Source of the DNA: Clostridium kluyveri DSM 555 | Lineage (GTDB): Bacteria; Bacillota; Clostridia; Clostridiales; Clostridiaceae | NCBI RefSeq assembly: GCF_000016505.1 | Contig: NC_009706.1 | Location: 3,596,001 to 3,660,000, forward strand | Length of the DNA: 64,000 nt | Direction: 5' to 3' | Position numbers and translations under genes: made by a program | Shown: positions 39,759 to 48,876 of the stretch, one piece after another | Position numbering within the stretch: position 1 is the stretch's first letter | Layout of the letters: each line of letters starts with the position of its first letter | Notes under the pieces: model-generated | What the model saw: the letters and a program-made list of their open reading frames with translations, nothing else | Database searches by the model: none | Told to the model about the DNA's origin: nothing

Positions 39759-41258
39759 TTAGTCTATTAATTCCTTTATAGAAAACGGCAATTCTTCTAA
39801 AATATGACTTGCATTTACACAAAACATACTTTGGGATAATTTGTCTCCACAATATCCATGTACAAATGCTGCAGCACATACTGCTTGAAAAAGACTATAC
39901 CTTTGAGCTATAAAAGAAGCTATTATTCCTGTTAAACAGTCTCCCATACCTCCCGAAGCCATTGATGAATTTCCTGTAGAATTCACAGCTACCACATTCC
40001 CATCTGTAACAACTGTATTGTATCCTTTTAAAAGTAATATTACATTTTTTTCTTTCGCAAACTTTTTTGCCACCTCAATTCTATTTTCTTTTATATATTC
40101 AATATCTAAGCCAGTAATTCTGGACATTTCTCCCAGGTGAGGAGTTAAGATTACAGAACATTTTTTGCTTTCTAAAATATGGAGATTTCCGCTTAAAACA
40201 TTAATTCCATCTGCATCTATTATTACGGTTTTTGTAAAATTTTTTATAATTTTTTCTAATAGATTTAATGTATCCTTATTCGTTCCCATACCAGGACCTA
40301 TTGCAATAACATCACTTTTTTCTATAGTTTTTTCTAAGCTTGTGGTTTCACTCAAATCCACAGTCATGCCTTCCATAAGTTTTGAGCTAAGTATTGATCT
40401 AATATCTTCATAACAGCCTAATGTAACAAGTCCTGCTCCACTTTTTATAGCCCCTTCTGTACATATATAGGCAGCACCCGTAAATCCCATAGAACCCGCT
40501 ATGATAAATACTCTTCCGTAATCTCCTTTATGGGCAAATTTATTTCTTTCTTTTAAAATTTTCTTAATAAAATCTCTATCAATAATAAAATAATTCAGAC
40601 TAAATTTTTCAACAACTGCTTTAGGGATTCCTATATCCTCAACTAATATTTTCCCGGTAAATTCATGACTTCCATATGTTAGAAATCCTTTTTTATATAA
40701 TTGAAAAGTTACAGTTACATCAGCTCTTACACAATTTCCCAAAACTTTTCCCGTGTCTCCATTAAGTCCTGAAGGAATATCTATAGAAATTATATATTTG
40801 CTATTTTCATTTATCAAAGATATAACAGAACTTTGTATTCCTACTATTTCTCTGGAAATTCCTGTTCCAAACAATGCATCAATTGTAACATCACTTTTTT
40901 GTATACATTTTTTAAGAGTATCAATTTCTTCCTGAGAATTCAATTTATATATGTTCAATCCCAGGTTCTTTAAAATAGTATAATTAACTTTACAGTCTTC
41001 ACTCATGCCCTCTTCTTTCCCTACTAAAAACACTTGTACTTTTTTATTTAAACTGTAAAGATGCCTTGCTACAGCAAATCCATCTCCGCCATTATTACCC
41101 CGGGTACATATTACACAGAAAGAATTGCAATTTGTTAAATCTATATTTTTAATTACCTTAATTGCTGCATTTTCCATCAAAACAATACCAGGTATTTTAA
41201 ATTGATTTATAGCATAATTATCTATATCTCTAGATATCCTTACAGTCGCTATCTTCAA
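39759..41258 (-). CDS. nnr: Bifunctional NAD(P)H-hydrate epimerase/dehydratase
   Basis: This metabolite-repair enzyme rescues hydrated NAD(P)H. The N-terminal half (about 1-215) is the epimerase (PGIVLMENAA, GNNGGDGFAVARHL). The C-terminal half is the ADP-dependent dehydratase with a ribokinase-like fold (GSMGFTGAAY, IGPGMGTN, GGMGDCLTGIIASF). TTG 41258 is chosen because GGAGG lies 10 bases upstream and MKIATVRISRDID fits the family; a TTG at 41267 abuts that site. It overlaps acpS by 29 bases. Confidence 0.95.
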   Translation of the reverse strand: MKIATVRISRDIDNYAINQFKIPGIVLMENAAIKVIKNIDLTNCNSFCVICTRGNNGGDGFAVARHLYSLNKKVQVFLVGKEEGMSEDCKVNYTILKNLGLNIYKLNSQEEIDTLKKCIQKSDVTIDALFGTGISREIVGIQSSVISLINENSKYIISIDIPSGLNGDTGKVLGNCVRADVTVTFQLYKKGFLTYGSHEFTGKILVEDIGIPKAVVEKFSLNYFIIDRDFIKKILKERNKFAHKGDYGRVFIIAGSMGFTGAAYICTEGAIKSGAGLVTLGCYEDIRSILSSKLMEGMTVDLSETTSLEKTIEKSDVIAIGPGMGTNKDTLNLLEKIIKNFTKTVIIDADGINVLSGNLHILESKKCSVILTPHLGEMSRITGLDIEYIKENRIEVAKKFAKEKNVILLLKGYNTVVTDGNVVAVNSTGNSSMASGGMGDCLTGIIASFIAQRYSLFQAVCAAAFVHGYCGDKLSQSMFCVNASHILEELPFSIKELID

Positions 41259-41634
41259 TTTTATCAACCTCCATTATGGCATAAGCTATAGCATTATCTA
41301 CTCCATGAGATATGCTTAAATGGATTTTATAATTTCCATACTTATTTGCCATTAATTTAGCTTTTCCTTTCAACACTACCGTTGGCCTTCCAGAAGCAGT
41401 TCTGTCTATTTCTATATCTTTAAAGTCAAAGCCCCTAAATCCACTACCCAATGATTTTACAACAGCTTCCTTTGCTGCAAATCTACCTGCAACAAATTCA
41501 GGTCTTAGATTTCTATTTTTAAGATATTCTATTTCATTTTTGCTAAAAATCCTATCTATAAAAGTATTATGTTTTTCAATAGCCTCTTTAATTCTCCTAA
41601 TTTCAACTATATCTACTCCAACACCAAATATCAA
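41230..41634 (-). CDS. acpS: Holo-[acyl-carrier-protein] synthase
   Basis: AcpS moves 4'-phosphopantetheine from CoA to acyl carrier protein, starting fatty-acid synthesis. About 134 residues, with the metal-binding Asp in GVGVDIVEIRRI, the FAAKEAVVKSLGSG motif with the catalytic Glu, and HLSISHGVDNAIAYAI. TTG 41634 gives the family start MIFGVGVDIV with GGGGGTG 8 bases upstream; TTG 41640 is too near the site. It leads the acpS-nnr-gerS-alr run. Confidence 0.95.
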   Translation of the reverse strand: MIFGVGVDIVEIRRIKEAIEKHNTFIDRIFSKNEIEYLKNRNLRPEFVAGRFAAKEAVVKSLGSGFRGFDFKDIEIDRTASGRPTVVLKGKAKLMANKYGNYKIHLSISHGVDNAIAYAIMEVDKIEDSDCKDI

Positions 41635-41770
41635 ATACAATACACCCCCAGAGCAATTTTAAAATTATACTATTATATCTTATATTACATTTATTTATCG
41701 ATACAGTAAATACTAAATTAGGTTCAATTGAAACTAAATTATATCAAAATTTCATGTTTTTACATAATTA

Positions 41771-41794
41771 AAAAAGAGGATTTCTCCTCTTTTT
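41771..41794. terminator. Bidirectional-looking terminator
   Basis: AAAAAGAGGA (41771-41780) and TCCTCTTTTT (41785-41794) form a perfect 10-bp stem with a TTTC loop. A T-run closes it on both strands. It lies just past the DUF6514 gene stop and should end that transcript. Confidence 0.85.
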
Positions 41795-41801
41795 ATTAAA
41801 T

Positions 41802-42152
41802 TTAATATGCTGCTATATATTTTACTTCTCTTTCAAAATCTAAGATATATCTATCTACATAATCACCTGCTATATCAATTAAATGTAATGGTGATACCTT
41901 ATTCTCATATAATAATCTTATTAGATTATGTACTTTATGCCTGTATGGACTTATATGTTCTATGCAATCTCTCTGTACATTCACTAATTCTTCATTTAAT
42001 ATATCCTGTCTCTCTACCTCTATGCCATAGGACTGAACTTCTATTGACTCTTTTTCATAAGTGATAACTGTCTTTCCCTTAAGTAATCTATAAAAATATA
42101 CATATTTTGTATTTTCTACTACCTCAGTGGAAATAAAATTCTCTACTACCAT
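41802..42152 (-). CDS. DUF6514-like protein
   Basis: This protein of about 116 residues has no membrane segment or signal peptide. Its N-terminal half looks like beta strands (TKYVYFYRLLKGKTVITYE) and the C-terminal half is helical (YRHKVHNLIRLLYENKVSPLH, then an acidic/aromatic stretch). It resembles the clostridial DUF6514 family; no function is known. ATG 42152 lies 9 bases after GGGGAGG, whereas the in-frame ATG 42170 overlaps that site. It has its own terminator and long flanking gaps, so it is probably a single-gene unit. Confidence 0.7.
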   Translation of the reverse strand: MVVENFISTEVVENTKYVYFYRLLKGKTVITYEKESIEVQSYGIEVERQDILNEELVNVQRDCIEHISPYRHKVHNLIRLLYENKVSPLHLIDIAGDYVDRYILDFEREVKYIAAY

Positions 42153-42430
42153 AAACCAATACCTCCCCATAATTATTTACAGCAATGATATTATTAAAAT
42201 TATATTAACATATACTATAAAAAAAATGTGTCAGTTCATAGATTAATACAATTATAAATTATCCCTTATATATGACAATAAAAATCTTGTACCTACGGTT
42301 ATATAAGAATATATATACTTATATACAACTTATTAACAATTTTTATTAAACAATATTGTCGAAAATTTAATTATTTTGACTTTCTATTTTTTATAAATTT
42401 AAAGCAATATTATTATTAGACTGACTACTT

Positions 42431-42910
42431 TTACTTTAACTTATACATAATTAACTGATTTTTTCCAGCCTTAACCATTTTACCTTCATTATATTTTATA
42501 TCCTTAATGATTTCTGAATTTGTTATAATGATTGAGGTTATAAGAGAATATCCCTTTTCTTCTATAAATTTTCTATCTAATTTTATTATAGGATCTCCCA
42601 CTTTTACACACGTACCTTCTTCTACTAGCCTTTCTAACCCTTCTCCATTTAATTCCACAGTATCAACACCCACATGTACTAATATTTCAGTTCCATTTTT
42701 TAAAACCATTCCAAAGGCATGATCTGTCTTAAGTATAAGAATTACAGTTCCATCTGCAGGAGCCAAAACTATATCCCCAGTAGTATCAATTGCAACACCA
42801 TCCCCCGCCATTTTTCCTGAAAATATTTGATCTGGCACTTGTGATAAATCTATTATTTTTCCATCAATTGGGGCAGTTAATTCAAAATTTTTCTTTAGAA
42901 AATGAAACAT
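42431..42910 (-). CDS. PTS glucose-type EIIA protein
   Basis: This 159-residue phosphocarrier receives phosphate from HPr on a histidine and passes it to an EIIB domain, usually of a glucose or N-acetylglucosamine transporter. His79 in ILVHVGVDTVELNGEG is the likely phosphorylation site, with supporting His64 in KTDHAFGM. N-terminal ELTAPIDGKIIDLSQVPD is typical. It stands alone, without IIB or IIC nearby, so it must serve transporters encoded elsewhere. A regulatory role like that of Crr is possible but unproven in Firmicutes. Confidence 0.93.
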   Translation of the reverse strand: MFHFLKKNFELTAPIDGKIIDLSQVPDQIFSGKMAGDGVAIDTTGDIVLAPADGTVILILKTDHAFGMVLKNGTEILVHVGVDTVELNGEGLERLVEEGTCVKVGDPIIKLDRKFIEEKGYSLITSIIITNSEIIKDIKYNEGKMVKAGKNQLIMYKLK

Positions 42911-43014
42911 GCTTTAATCACTCCCAATATATTATTTTTACAATTTCATAATTTTATTATACTCAATTATAATACATATTAATATACCGTGAGGATTAAA
43001 ATTAAAATATATTT

Positions 43015-43707
43015 TTATCTACAGAATCTATGTTTACCTATAATTTTAATAAGAGGTCTTGACCATATCCATGAACTAGTAGCAGTGGAAGGATTAAAAT
43101 AATATATTGCTCCCTCTGAAGGATCCCATCCATTTAAAGCGTCTCTGGCAGCATTTATGGAATTTTGCTCCATATTAGCATGTACCTGGCCATCCACCAC
43201 AGCAGTAAATGCTCCCGGTTGATAGATTACTCCTGCCAAGGTAGATGGAAATCTAGGATCTCTAGTTCTATTTAAAATTACGGCTCCAACCGCAACTTGC
43301 CCCTCATAAGGTTCTCCTCTAGCCTCACCATTTATCAATCGTGCCAGCAGCATTACATCCTGATTATTACTTCCGGATGATCCACCACTTACATTTATAG
43401 CTAATGCCGACAAAGTAGCATCTCCTACTACTCCATCCACATTTAATCCATTTTTAGATTGAAAATACCTCACAGCAGTATAAGTTTGATATCCATATAT
43501 TCCATCTACGCTTCCATTATAATATCCCCAATCTCTAAGCTTTGTCTGTATTTTTATAACTACGTCTCCCCTTGAACCATAATAATAAGCTATGGCTTTT
43601 ACTGCATTTCCATAGGGGAGTAAAAACAAAGAAGTAGATATATATGTAAATATTATAATGAATACTAATATTAATTGTATTTTAAACCTCATAATTTTCT
43701 TGCCCAT
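43015..43707 (-). CDS. sleB: Spore cortex-lytic enzyme, SleB type
   Basis: This exported hydrolase of 230 residues has an N-terminal signal helix (about 8-35), a peptidoglycan-binding domain (about 45-105, GDVVIKIQTKLRDWGYYNG) and a catalytic Hydrolase_2 domain (about 120-225) with the glutamate in LINGEARGEPYEGQVAV. SleB is a lytic transglycosylase that cuts muramic-lactam cortex in germination. Bacillus sleB is followed by ypeB; no ypeB is seen next to it here. ATG 43707 follows AAAGGAG. Confidence 0.9.
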   Translation of the reverse strand: MGKKIMRFKIQLILVFIIIFTYISTSLFLLPYGNAVKAIAYYYGSRGDVVIKIQTKLRDWGYYNGSVDGIYGYQTYTAVRYFQSKNGLNVDGVVGDATLSALAINVSGGSSGSNNQDVMLLARLINGEARGEPYEGQVAVGAVILNRTRDPRFPSTLAGVIYQPGAFTAVVDGQVHANMEQNSINAARDALNGWDPSEGAIYYFNPSTATSSWIWSRPLIKIIGKHRFCR

Positions 43708-43779
43708 ACAACCATCTCTCCTTTTGAAATTTTATTATGTAAGTTTAGTTTGCTCACATGTATAGTAAAAAATACATAA

Positions 43780-43827
43780 AAAAATACTATTAATTTCACT
43801 ATTCTAGTGATCATTAATAGTATTTTT
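43780..43827 (-). terminator. Long-stem terminator after the MgtE-like gene
   Basis: AAAAATACTATTAAT (43780-43794) pairs with ATTAATAGTATTTTT (43813-43827), with an inner TCACT/AGTGA stem. The T-run is present on both strands. It isolates the M-box transcript from sleB. Confidence 0.88.
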
Positions 43828-43851
43828 TAAAAATTTGAATAATAATATTGA

Positions 43852-45114
43852 TTACCCTACCTTTCTCAACCTCTTCTTCCAATTAGGTATTAGTATATCC
43901 TCTACTATATCATTCATTATTACTATGCCACAGAGCTTTCCCTCATCATCTAATACTGGTAATGAAAAAAGATTATATTTTGAGCAAATTTCTATCGCCT
44001 TATCTATATTTTCATTATGATTTATGGCAGATACACTACATTCCATTATATCCTTCAAGCTATCTTCAAAGTTTGATAATATCAAATCCTTAAGTGATAC
44101 CACCCCTTGAAGTTTTTGTTTATCATCAATAATGTATATATAGTATGATACCTCATCTTCCGGTTTAATTTCCTTCAAAAGTTCAATGGTTTCCTTAACT
44201 GTTATATTTATATTAAAAGAAATGAAATCTTTGTTCATTATACTTCCCACAGTCTCTTTTTTATAACCCATAAGTTCCTTTACTTCTTCTGAGTCTTCTT
44301 TTTTCATATTGATAAGTATCTTTTCAACAGTTTCCTCATCAGCTTCCTCTAAGATGTCTGCTATTTCATCATTGGGCATATTATACAGTACTTCATCCCT
44401 TTTAGATTGACTTAAATTTTCAAGAATATCTACTTGTATTTCAGGAGCTATTTCTTCTAAAGTATCTGCAGCTAAATTTTCATCTAAGCTTTCAAAAACT
44501 CTTTTCCTGTAGTTTATATCCATATCTTCTAATATATCTGCCAAATCTGCCGGATGAAGTTTAGATAATTTCTTATAAGGTATACACAACTTAAGATTAT
44601 TATCTATAACCTCTAAAGACTCCACATTATTCCATATTATTAAGCTGTCTTCAGGTTTTTTACCAAATAAGTCATAACACTTTTTTACAAGCTTCTCAAT
44701 GCCAAATCTTCTGCCTAAAGCTAAAACTCCCGTATCCACAGCTACAACTCTATACTCTCCTGCTATTTCTGTAATTCTGATATCATTTACCTTTACAAGT
44801 TTTTTGCCATTAATATCTACTATCTGTTTATCCAGTAAGTGCTTTGACAAAAGGTAAGAATACTTCTGAAGTATTATTTCTCTTATTCCTTCTCCTTTTA
44901 TTATTACCTTGTCATTATCTTCATAAAAATTTATATTCTTACACTCACAATTATATACTTCTGACTTTTTTTTTATCTTATAACCTATAGCCCTTGGTAT
45001 TCCATCGTCAACGGATACATAGATATCACATAGCCTTCCTACATATTCATTAAATTCGTCATAGATCTTCCTGTAGAGAATCTTACTCAAAAAGAAGCTA
45101 GATAATTTTTTCAT
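43852..45114 (-). CDS. Cytosolic MgtE-like protein (PRC-barrel, MgtE-N, CBS)
   Basis: This 420-residue soluble protein has an N-terminal PRC-barrel-like region (about 20-150), an MgtE-type N domain of helical repeats at about 180-280 (LHPADLADILEDMD, DEIADILEEADEETVEKIL) and two CBS domains at about 285-415 (VGSIMNKDFISFN, LPVLDDEGKLCGIVIMNDI). This is the Mg-sensing cytosolic part of MgtE, but the five-helix channel domain is missing: the protein ends after the CBS pair with no hydrophobic segment. It lies under an M-box, so it is made when Mg is low. It may regulate a separate transporter, such as an NRAMP-related Mg importer. Confidence 0.85.
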   Translation of the reverse strand: MKKLSSFFLSKILYRKIYDEFNEYVGRLCDIYVSVDDGIPRAIGYKIKKKSEVYNCECKNINFYEDNDKVIIKGEGIREIILQKYSYLLSKHLLDKQIVDINGKKLVKVNDIRITEIAGEYRVVAVDTGVLALGRRFGIEKLVKKCYDLFGKKPEDSLIIWNNVESLEVIDNNLKLCIPYKKLSKLHPADLADILEDMDINYRKRVFESLDENLAADTLEEIAPEIQVDILENLSQSKRDEVLYNMPNDEIADILEEADEETVEKILINMKKEDSEEVKELMGYKKETVGSIMNKDFISFNINITVKETIELLKEIKPEDEVSYYIYIIDDKQKLQGVVSLKDLILSNFEDSLKDIMECSVSAINHNENIDKAIEICSKYNLFSLPVLDDEGKLCGIVIMNDIVEDILIPNWKKRLRKVG

Positions 45115-45295
45115 AAATATTCCTCCTCCAATATACAGAGAAATATTTCATATAAATTAACATAACTACTTATTTAAAATAATTCTCTATATATTTTTAA
45201 ATTTTTGTTTTAAGATACACCGACCTCCATAAGGTCCGTTTTCCATTTAACACACCACCTAAATTAAAAAATTTAAATATATGCAAATAAAATAA

Positions 45296-45320
45296 ATTAA
45301 AAAAAGCCCTAGAGGGCCTT
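45296..45320 (-). terminator. M-box expression-platform terminator
   Basis: AAGGCCC and GGGCTTT (minus strand, 45320-45303) form a 7-bp stem with a TCTA loop, one G-T pair, followed by a T-run to about 45296. It lies right after the M-box aptamer and before the MgtE-like gene, so it should be the Mg-dependent off switch. Confidence 0.85.
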
Positions 45321-45326
45321 ATTAAA

Positions 45327-45490
45327 CTAAAACTTTTAAATCGTCTGAGTTTTAGCACTATATAGCTTTAGACTAAATTTTGTCCAGCTACATTAAGTAA
45401 AACCTTAATTCGGTAATACCTGTTGACCCATTGGCATCTCTCGATGTTTCCGGGCAGTAGCATATATCTATATAGGAGCCTCACCTAACA
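45327..45490 (-). promoter_or_regulatory. M-box (ykoK leader) magnesium riboswitch
   Basis: The minus strand carries the conserved M-box blocks in order: GTTAGGTGAGGCTCCTATA from 45490, then GCTACTGCCCGGAAACATCG, GCCAATGGGTCAACAGG, a TTAAGGTTTTACTTAA hairpin, AGCTGG, and the closing GCTAAAACTC. A CTAAAACT/AGTTTTAG inverted repeat (45327-45334 with 45348-45355) closes the 3' end. The M-box binds several Mg ions and ends transcription at high Mg. The gene below it starts at 45114, after the terminator. Confidence 0.95.
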
Positions 45491-45667
45491 TAACAAAAAT
45501 ATATAATTTTATTCTATACTATAATTATATTACAAATTCATTGAAATGCAACAGTAAATATAAAATTTATTTATATTTACCTATTACAGAAATTTATTTT
45601 AAATTTACTCATTATAATGGCATATATCATAATATAACTTCAATTATCTTAAAAAACAAATATTAAT

Positions 45668-46318
45668 TTAATTAAGTATTGCATTCTTCTTAACTTTATT
45701 CAATGCATAAATTAATGCTAGAATCCAAAATATATCTCCAACTATATTTTCTGCTAAAATTCTTACGCCTACAATCCATAATATAGATTCTATTACAGTT
45801 ACAGAAGCTGCTGTCAATACCAAATATATGCCTAATCCACTGCTGTTTTTCTTATTAACAAACCCTATAACAAAGAATATTATTAAAGTATTAAATACTA
45901 TGTATGTCCAATATATATATATATGCTGTGAAAAAACTAACGTGTATACAGATTCTTCTACACTCTGTAATACAGTATTACAATTATACATAATAAAAGC
46001 ATACATCAAAGTCAAAACTATGGATATTATAAATATATAATAAAATTTAATATTATTTTTTCTTATAAAAATATATAATATAGTGAACGCCATTATAGGA
46101 ATTGCAATCAAATTTAAAAAAAAAGGAATTTTAAGCACATATAAATATTCCATATTGGTAGCAAAAAGCATAATGAATATTGAAATATATCTAAATATCA
46201 TAGCTGTAATAACAATAAAACTTATTGCTTTTATTTTATAAGGCAAGAACTTAATCCAGGTCAATCCCTGAATTAGCAATAAAAATATAATAGGTAATAG
46301 AAAAATATAAATTGCCAT
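45668..46318 (-). CDS. Polytopic membrane protein, function unknown
   Basis: This 216-residue protein has seven predicted membrane helices and short loops, with few charged residues. I see no catalytic motif or binding loop, and I do not recognise a family. The seven-helix form with loop lengths of 5-12 residues resembles small membrane sensors and integral membrane proteins of clostridia in general. ATG 46318 follows AAGGAGG. It lies between the M-box and the lipid kinase, on the same strand. No operon link is clear, as the gap to the kinase gene is about 90 bases. Confidence 0.75.
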   Translation of the reverse strand: MAIYIFLLPIIFLLLIQGLTWIKFLPYKIKAISFIVITAMIFRYISIFIMLFATNMEYLYVLKIPFFLNLIAIPIMAFTILYIFIRKNNIKFYYIFIISIVLTLMYAFIMYNCNTVLQSVEESVYTLVFSQHIYIYWTYIVFNTLIIFFVIGFVNKKNSSGLGIYLVLTAASVTVIESILWIVGVRILAENIVGDIFWILALIYALNKVKKNAILN

Positions 46319-46407
46319 GGGTCCTCCTTGTTCTTAGTAGTATCCTAAATTATATTTATTATTATTACCCTATTCATATTACTATTTTAAGTAAAAACTT
46401 ATTCAAA

Positions 46408-47298
46408 TTATAATTTCTCCTGTATTCCCAAAACTTCTAATCCACCTTTTATACACTCTACCATAAGTGGAAAATCCGGTCCCCTTTCTCCATCTATATC
46501 CGTTACTATACCTTCATCACAATATATTTCTATTTTATTTGACTTAAAATATAAAAGACCTGATGTATTTTCCAGATGATCTCCTCTCAACATTTTTATA
46601 AAGAGGGCAATAGTATCTTTTATCATTCCTGCCTTTATTATAATTATGTCTAAAAGTCCATCATCTATTTCAGCTTTATATGCAAATTTAAGATTACCTG
46701 CTGTCTGACCATTAAATATGAGCATCAGATACATATTCCCATCAAAAACCGCATTCTCAGATTTTACTCTTACTTTCAATTTTCTAAGATTAGTAAGCTG
46801 TTCTAATCCCTTTACGTAATAGGCCAGCTTTCCAATTGTATTTTTTAAATTTACATCTGTTTTTTGAGATACATCTGTAAACAAACCTGTACTAGCTACA
46901 TTTATAAAATACTTATCATTTACTTTTCCTAAATCCAACTTTTTAGGAATGCTATTTACTATTTGTTCACAGGCCTCTTCAATATTTTCTGACATACCTA
47001 TAAATTTAGCAAAATCATTAGCGGTGCCCACAGGAAGTATAGCTATAGGTATATTTATATTTAATCTTTTCATGTGGTTTACAGCGGTATCTACTGTTCC
47101 ATCTCCTCCAGCCACCAATATATATTTATAGCTTTTATCTATGTCTTTAAAAGCTTCTTTCATATCAAATTCAAAACTAACTCTAAAAGGTATTATTTGA
47201 TATCCATATTTTTGATGTATTCTAATAACGTTTTCTATATTATATACTATAGTTTTTTCGCCAGAATACGGATTATAAATAAATTTTACTTTATTCAT
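46408..47298 (-). CDS. Diacylglycerol kinase-family lipid kinase (YegS/DgkB-like)
   Basis: This 296-residue cytosolic enzyme belongs to the DAGK catalytic family. It shows FIYNPYSGEK at the N-terminus, the ATP-binding loop VAGGDGTVDTAVN near 62-74, LPVGTANDFAKFIG, and the C-terminal DGLLDIIII and DIDGERGPDFPL. Members phosphorylate diacylglycerol or related lipids; in Bacillus, DgkB recycles diacylglycerol from lipoteichoic acid synthesis. The exact substrate is open. Confidence 0.9.
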   Translation of the reverse strand: MNKVKFIYNPYSGEKTIVYNIENVIRIHQKYGYQIIPFRVSFEFDMKEAFKDIDKSYKYILVAGGDGTVDTAVNHMKRLNINIPIAILPVGTANDFAKFIGMSENIEEACEQIVNSIPKKLDLGKVNDKYFINVASTGLFTDVSQKTDVNLKNTIGKLAYYVKGLEQLTNLRKLKVRVKSENAVFDGNMYLMLIFNGQTAGNLKFAYKAEIDDGLLDIIIIKAGMIKDTIALFIKMLRGDHLENTSGLLYFKSNKIEIYCDEGIVTDIDGERGPDFPLMVECIKGGLEVLGIQEKL

Positions 47299-47457
47299 AT
47301 TGAACTCTCCTAAATGATCAAGTTTCTAACTAAATTTCAAAATTATAATTATTATTTCTAGAACTCTAGTCTAAATATTAAAATTTAGGCTCTATAACTA
47401 AAATAAAACTTTATTGTTAAATATATGACGTAACATAATTATATCACCATGAATAAT

Positions 47458-47492
47458 AAATCCACAAGATTAGTTGTAATTCTTGTGGATTT
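47458..47492 (-). terminator. Intrinsic terminator after the CBS gene
   Basis: AAATCCACAAGA (47458-47469) and TCTTGTGGATTT (47481-47492) form a 12-bp stem with an 11-base loop. On the minus strand it ends in ATTTATTATT, a weak T-run. It follows the CBS gene stop at 47512. Confidence 0.75.
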
Positions 47493-47511
47493 ATTTACAA
47501 ATTGTTAATCT

Positions 47512-47937
47512 CTAAAATTGTGAATTATCTGGCTGAGATATACTGCTTAAAGCATCTCCAGCCTGACTATTAGATTTAGGATTTACTGCCAGATCACCTA
47601 GAGATACTATACCAACCACATTATTATTTTCTACTACCGGAACCCTTCTTATCTGCCTTTCACTCATTATCCTAGAAACATCTTTAACATCCATATCTGG
47701 GGATGCTGTTACTGGATTTGACGACATAATATCCCTTACTGTTTTAGAATTAGAAGCTTTATTTCCCATGGCTCTTATAGATATATCTCTATCTGTTAAA
47801 ATTCCTATAATTTTTCCTTGTTGACATACTGGCAGAGAACCTATATTGTTCTCCATCATAACTTGTGCTGCCTTGTCTATAGTATCATCAGGATTTAAAC
47901 TAGCTACCGACTTAGTCATTACATTTTCAACCTTCAT
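47512..47937 (-). CDS. CBS-domain pair protein
   Basis: This 141-residue cytosolic protein consists of two CBS domains (about 1-60 and 65-125) and a short polar tail. Motifs are VMTKSVASLNPDDTID, LPVCQQGKIIGILTDRDI, and RRVPVVENNNVVGIVSLGDL. CBS pairs often bind AMP, ATP or S-adenosyl compounds and act as energy or ligand sensors. Bacillus has similar stand-alone proteins such as YhcV; no partner is encoded beside it. Confidence 0.9.
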   Translation of the reverse strand: MKVENVMTKSVASLNPDDTIDKAAQVMMENNIGSLPVCQQGKIIGILTDRDISIRAMGNKASNSKTVRDIMSSNPVTASPDMDVKDVSRIMSERQIRRVPVVENNNVVGIVSLGDLAVNPKSNSQAGDALSSISQPDNSQF

Positions 47938-47998
47938 TATAACACCTCTTTAAATTTTGGATTTCAAAAATTATTATTTCCTAATTTAAAGAGCTATA

Positions 47999-48667
47999 TT
48001 ACTTATAAATACTGGTACTTTTATGCTTTTTGTATATGTAAATTGAGCTGAAAGCTATAATAAACAAAATTATTACAGGTATTATAAATTTAAGGGAAAA
48101 AGGACTTTCCAGATGTTTTCCCATTAAAGAATAAGCTATAATTTCCGGGAAAACTCCTATTAAAGTTCCTAAAATAAAATCTTTATATTTAATTTTTGTA
48201 AGTCCTGCACTATAACTTAAAGGATCATATGGAAATATAAAACACAGTCTCATCATAGTCATAATTTTAAAACCATATTTCTCTATATTTTTATTTAACT
48301 TTAAAGCCTTTCCTTTCAAATACTTGTCTACAAATGAACGTCCTAGAAACCTAGCTAAAAAGAAAGCTATTGTGGCAGAACCAAAACACCCAATCATACT
48401 CAATAACACGGCTACATAATAATTAAAAATATTCCCTGCAATAATGGACATTAAAGATGCAGGTATTACAAATACTACAGGCCTTAACATATAAATCAAA
48501 AGAAAAATTAAAACCGAGAGCCTTCCATAACTTTGTATATAAATTTTAATATTTTCTATATTTACACAATGCAAATGCTTTTTATATTTGAATATCACAA
48601 CTGTAATTAATATAATTAACAAAATATTTACTGTATATTTTAAAATACTTTTTTTATTATATATCAT
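47999..48667 (-). CDS. TVP38/TMEM64-family membrane protein (DedA superfamily)
   Basis: This 222-residue membrane protein has about five or six hydrophobic segments. The family core is visible: RPVVFVIPASLMSIIAGNIF, then FGSATIAFFLARFLGRSFVDK, and MRLCFIFPYDPLSYSAGLTKI with YKDFILGTLIGVFPE. This superfamily is linked to lipid scrambling or transport of lipid carriers across the membrane; the substrate is not known here. It lies 60 bases upstream of the CBS gene and divergent to pssA. Confidence 0.9.
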   Translation of the reverse strand: MIYNKKSILKYTVNILLIILITVVIFKYKKHLHCVNIENIKIYIQSYGRLSVLIFLLIYMLRPVVFVIPASLMSIIAGNIFNYYVAVLLSMIGCFGSATIAFFLARFLGRSFVDKYLKGKALKLNKNIEKYGFKIMTMMRLCFIFPYDPLSYSAGLTKIKYKDFILGTLIGVFPEIIAYSLMGKHLESPFSLKFIIPVIILFIIAFSSIYIYKKHKSTSIYK

Positions 48668-48775
48668 AAATTTTTAACTATCCTTCTAACAAAAATTAAT
48701 CTTAATGGAACTGCATTATTTTTGTAAATAATGTCAATATGTATGTATATAAATATACTATATATTATATTTTAC

Positions 48776-48804
48776 TTAACTAATTTATTAAAATGGGTTA
48801 TAAT
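48776..48804 (+). promoter_or_regulatory. Likely pssA promoter
   Basis: TATAAT (48799-48804) lies 17 bases after TTAACT (48776-48781). The -10 is perfect and the -35 is weak. It is 72 bases upstream of the pssA start, in the gap shared with the divergent TVP38 gene. Confidence 0.5.
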
Positions 48805-48876
48805 TAGCTTATGTAATTATATACTTTTTACTCATTTAAAACAATAAAATATTTTTTATTTTAAGGAGTGATTACA

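Larger units (their letters stand above)
45115..45667. other. Leader and spacer around the M-box
   Basis: This 550-base stretch holds the M-box, its terminator, about 180 bases of AT-rich leader before the MgtE-like start, and about 175 bases of AT-rich spacer up to the membrane-protein stop. I see no gene in it. The promoter should lie just upstream of 45490 on the minus strand, but several AT-rich matches compete and I do not pick one. Confidence 0.6.
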
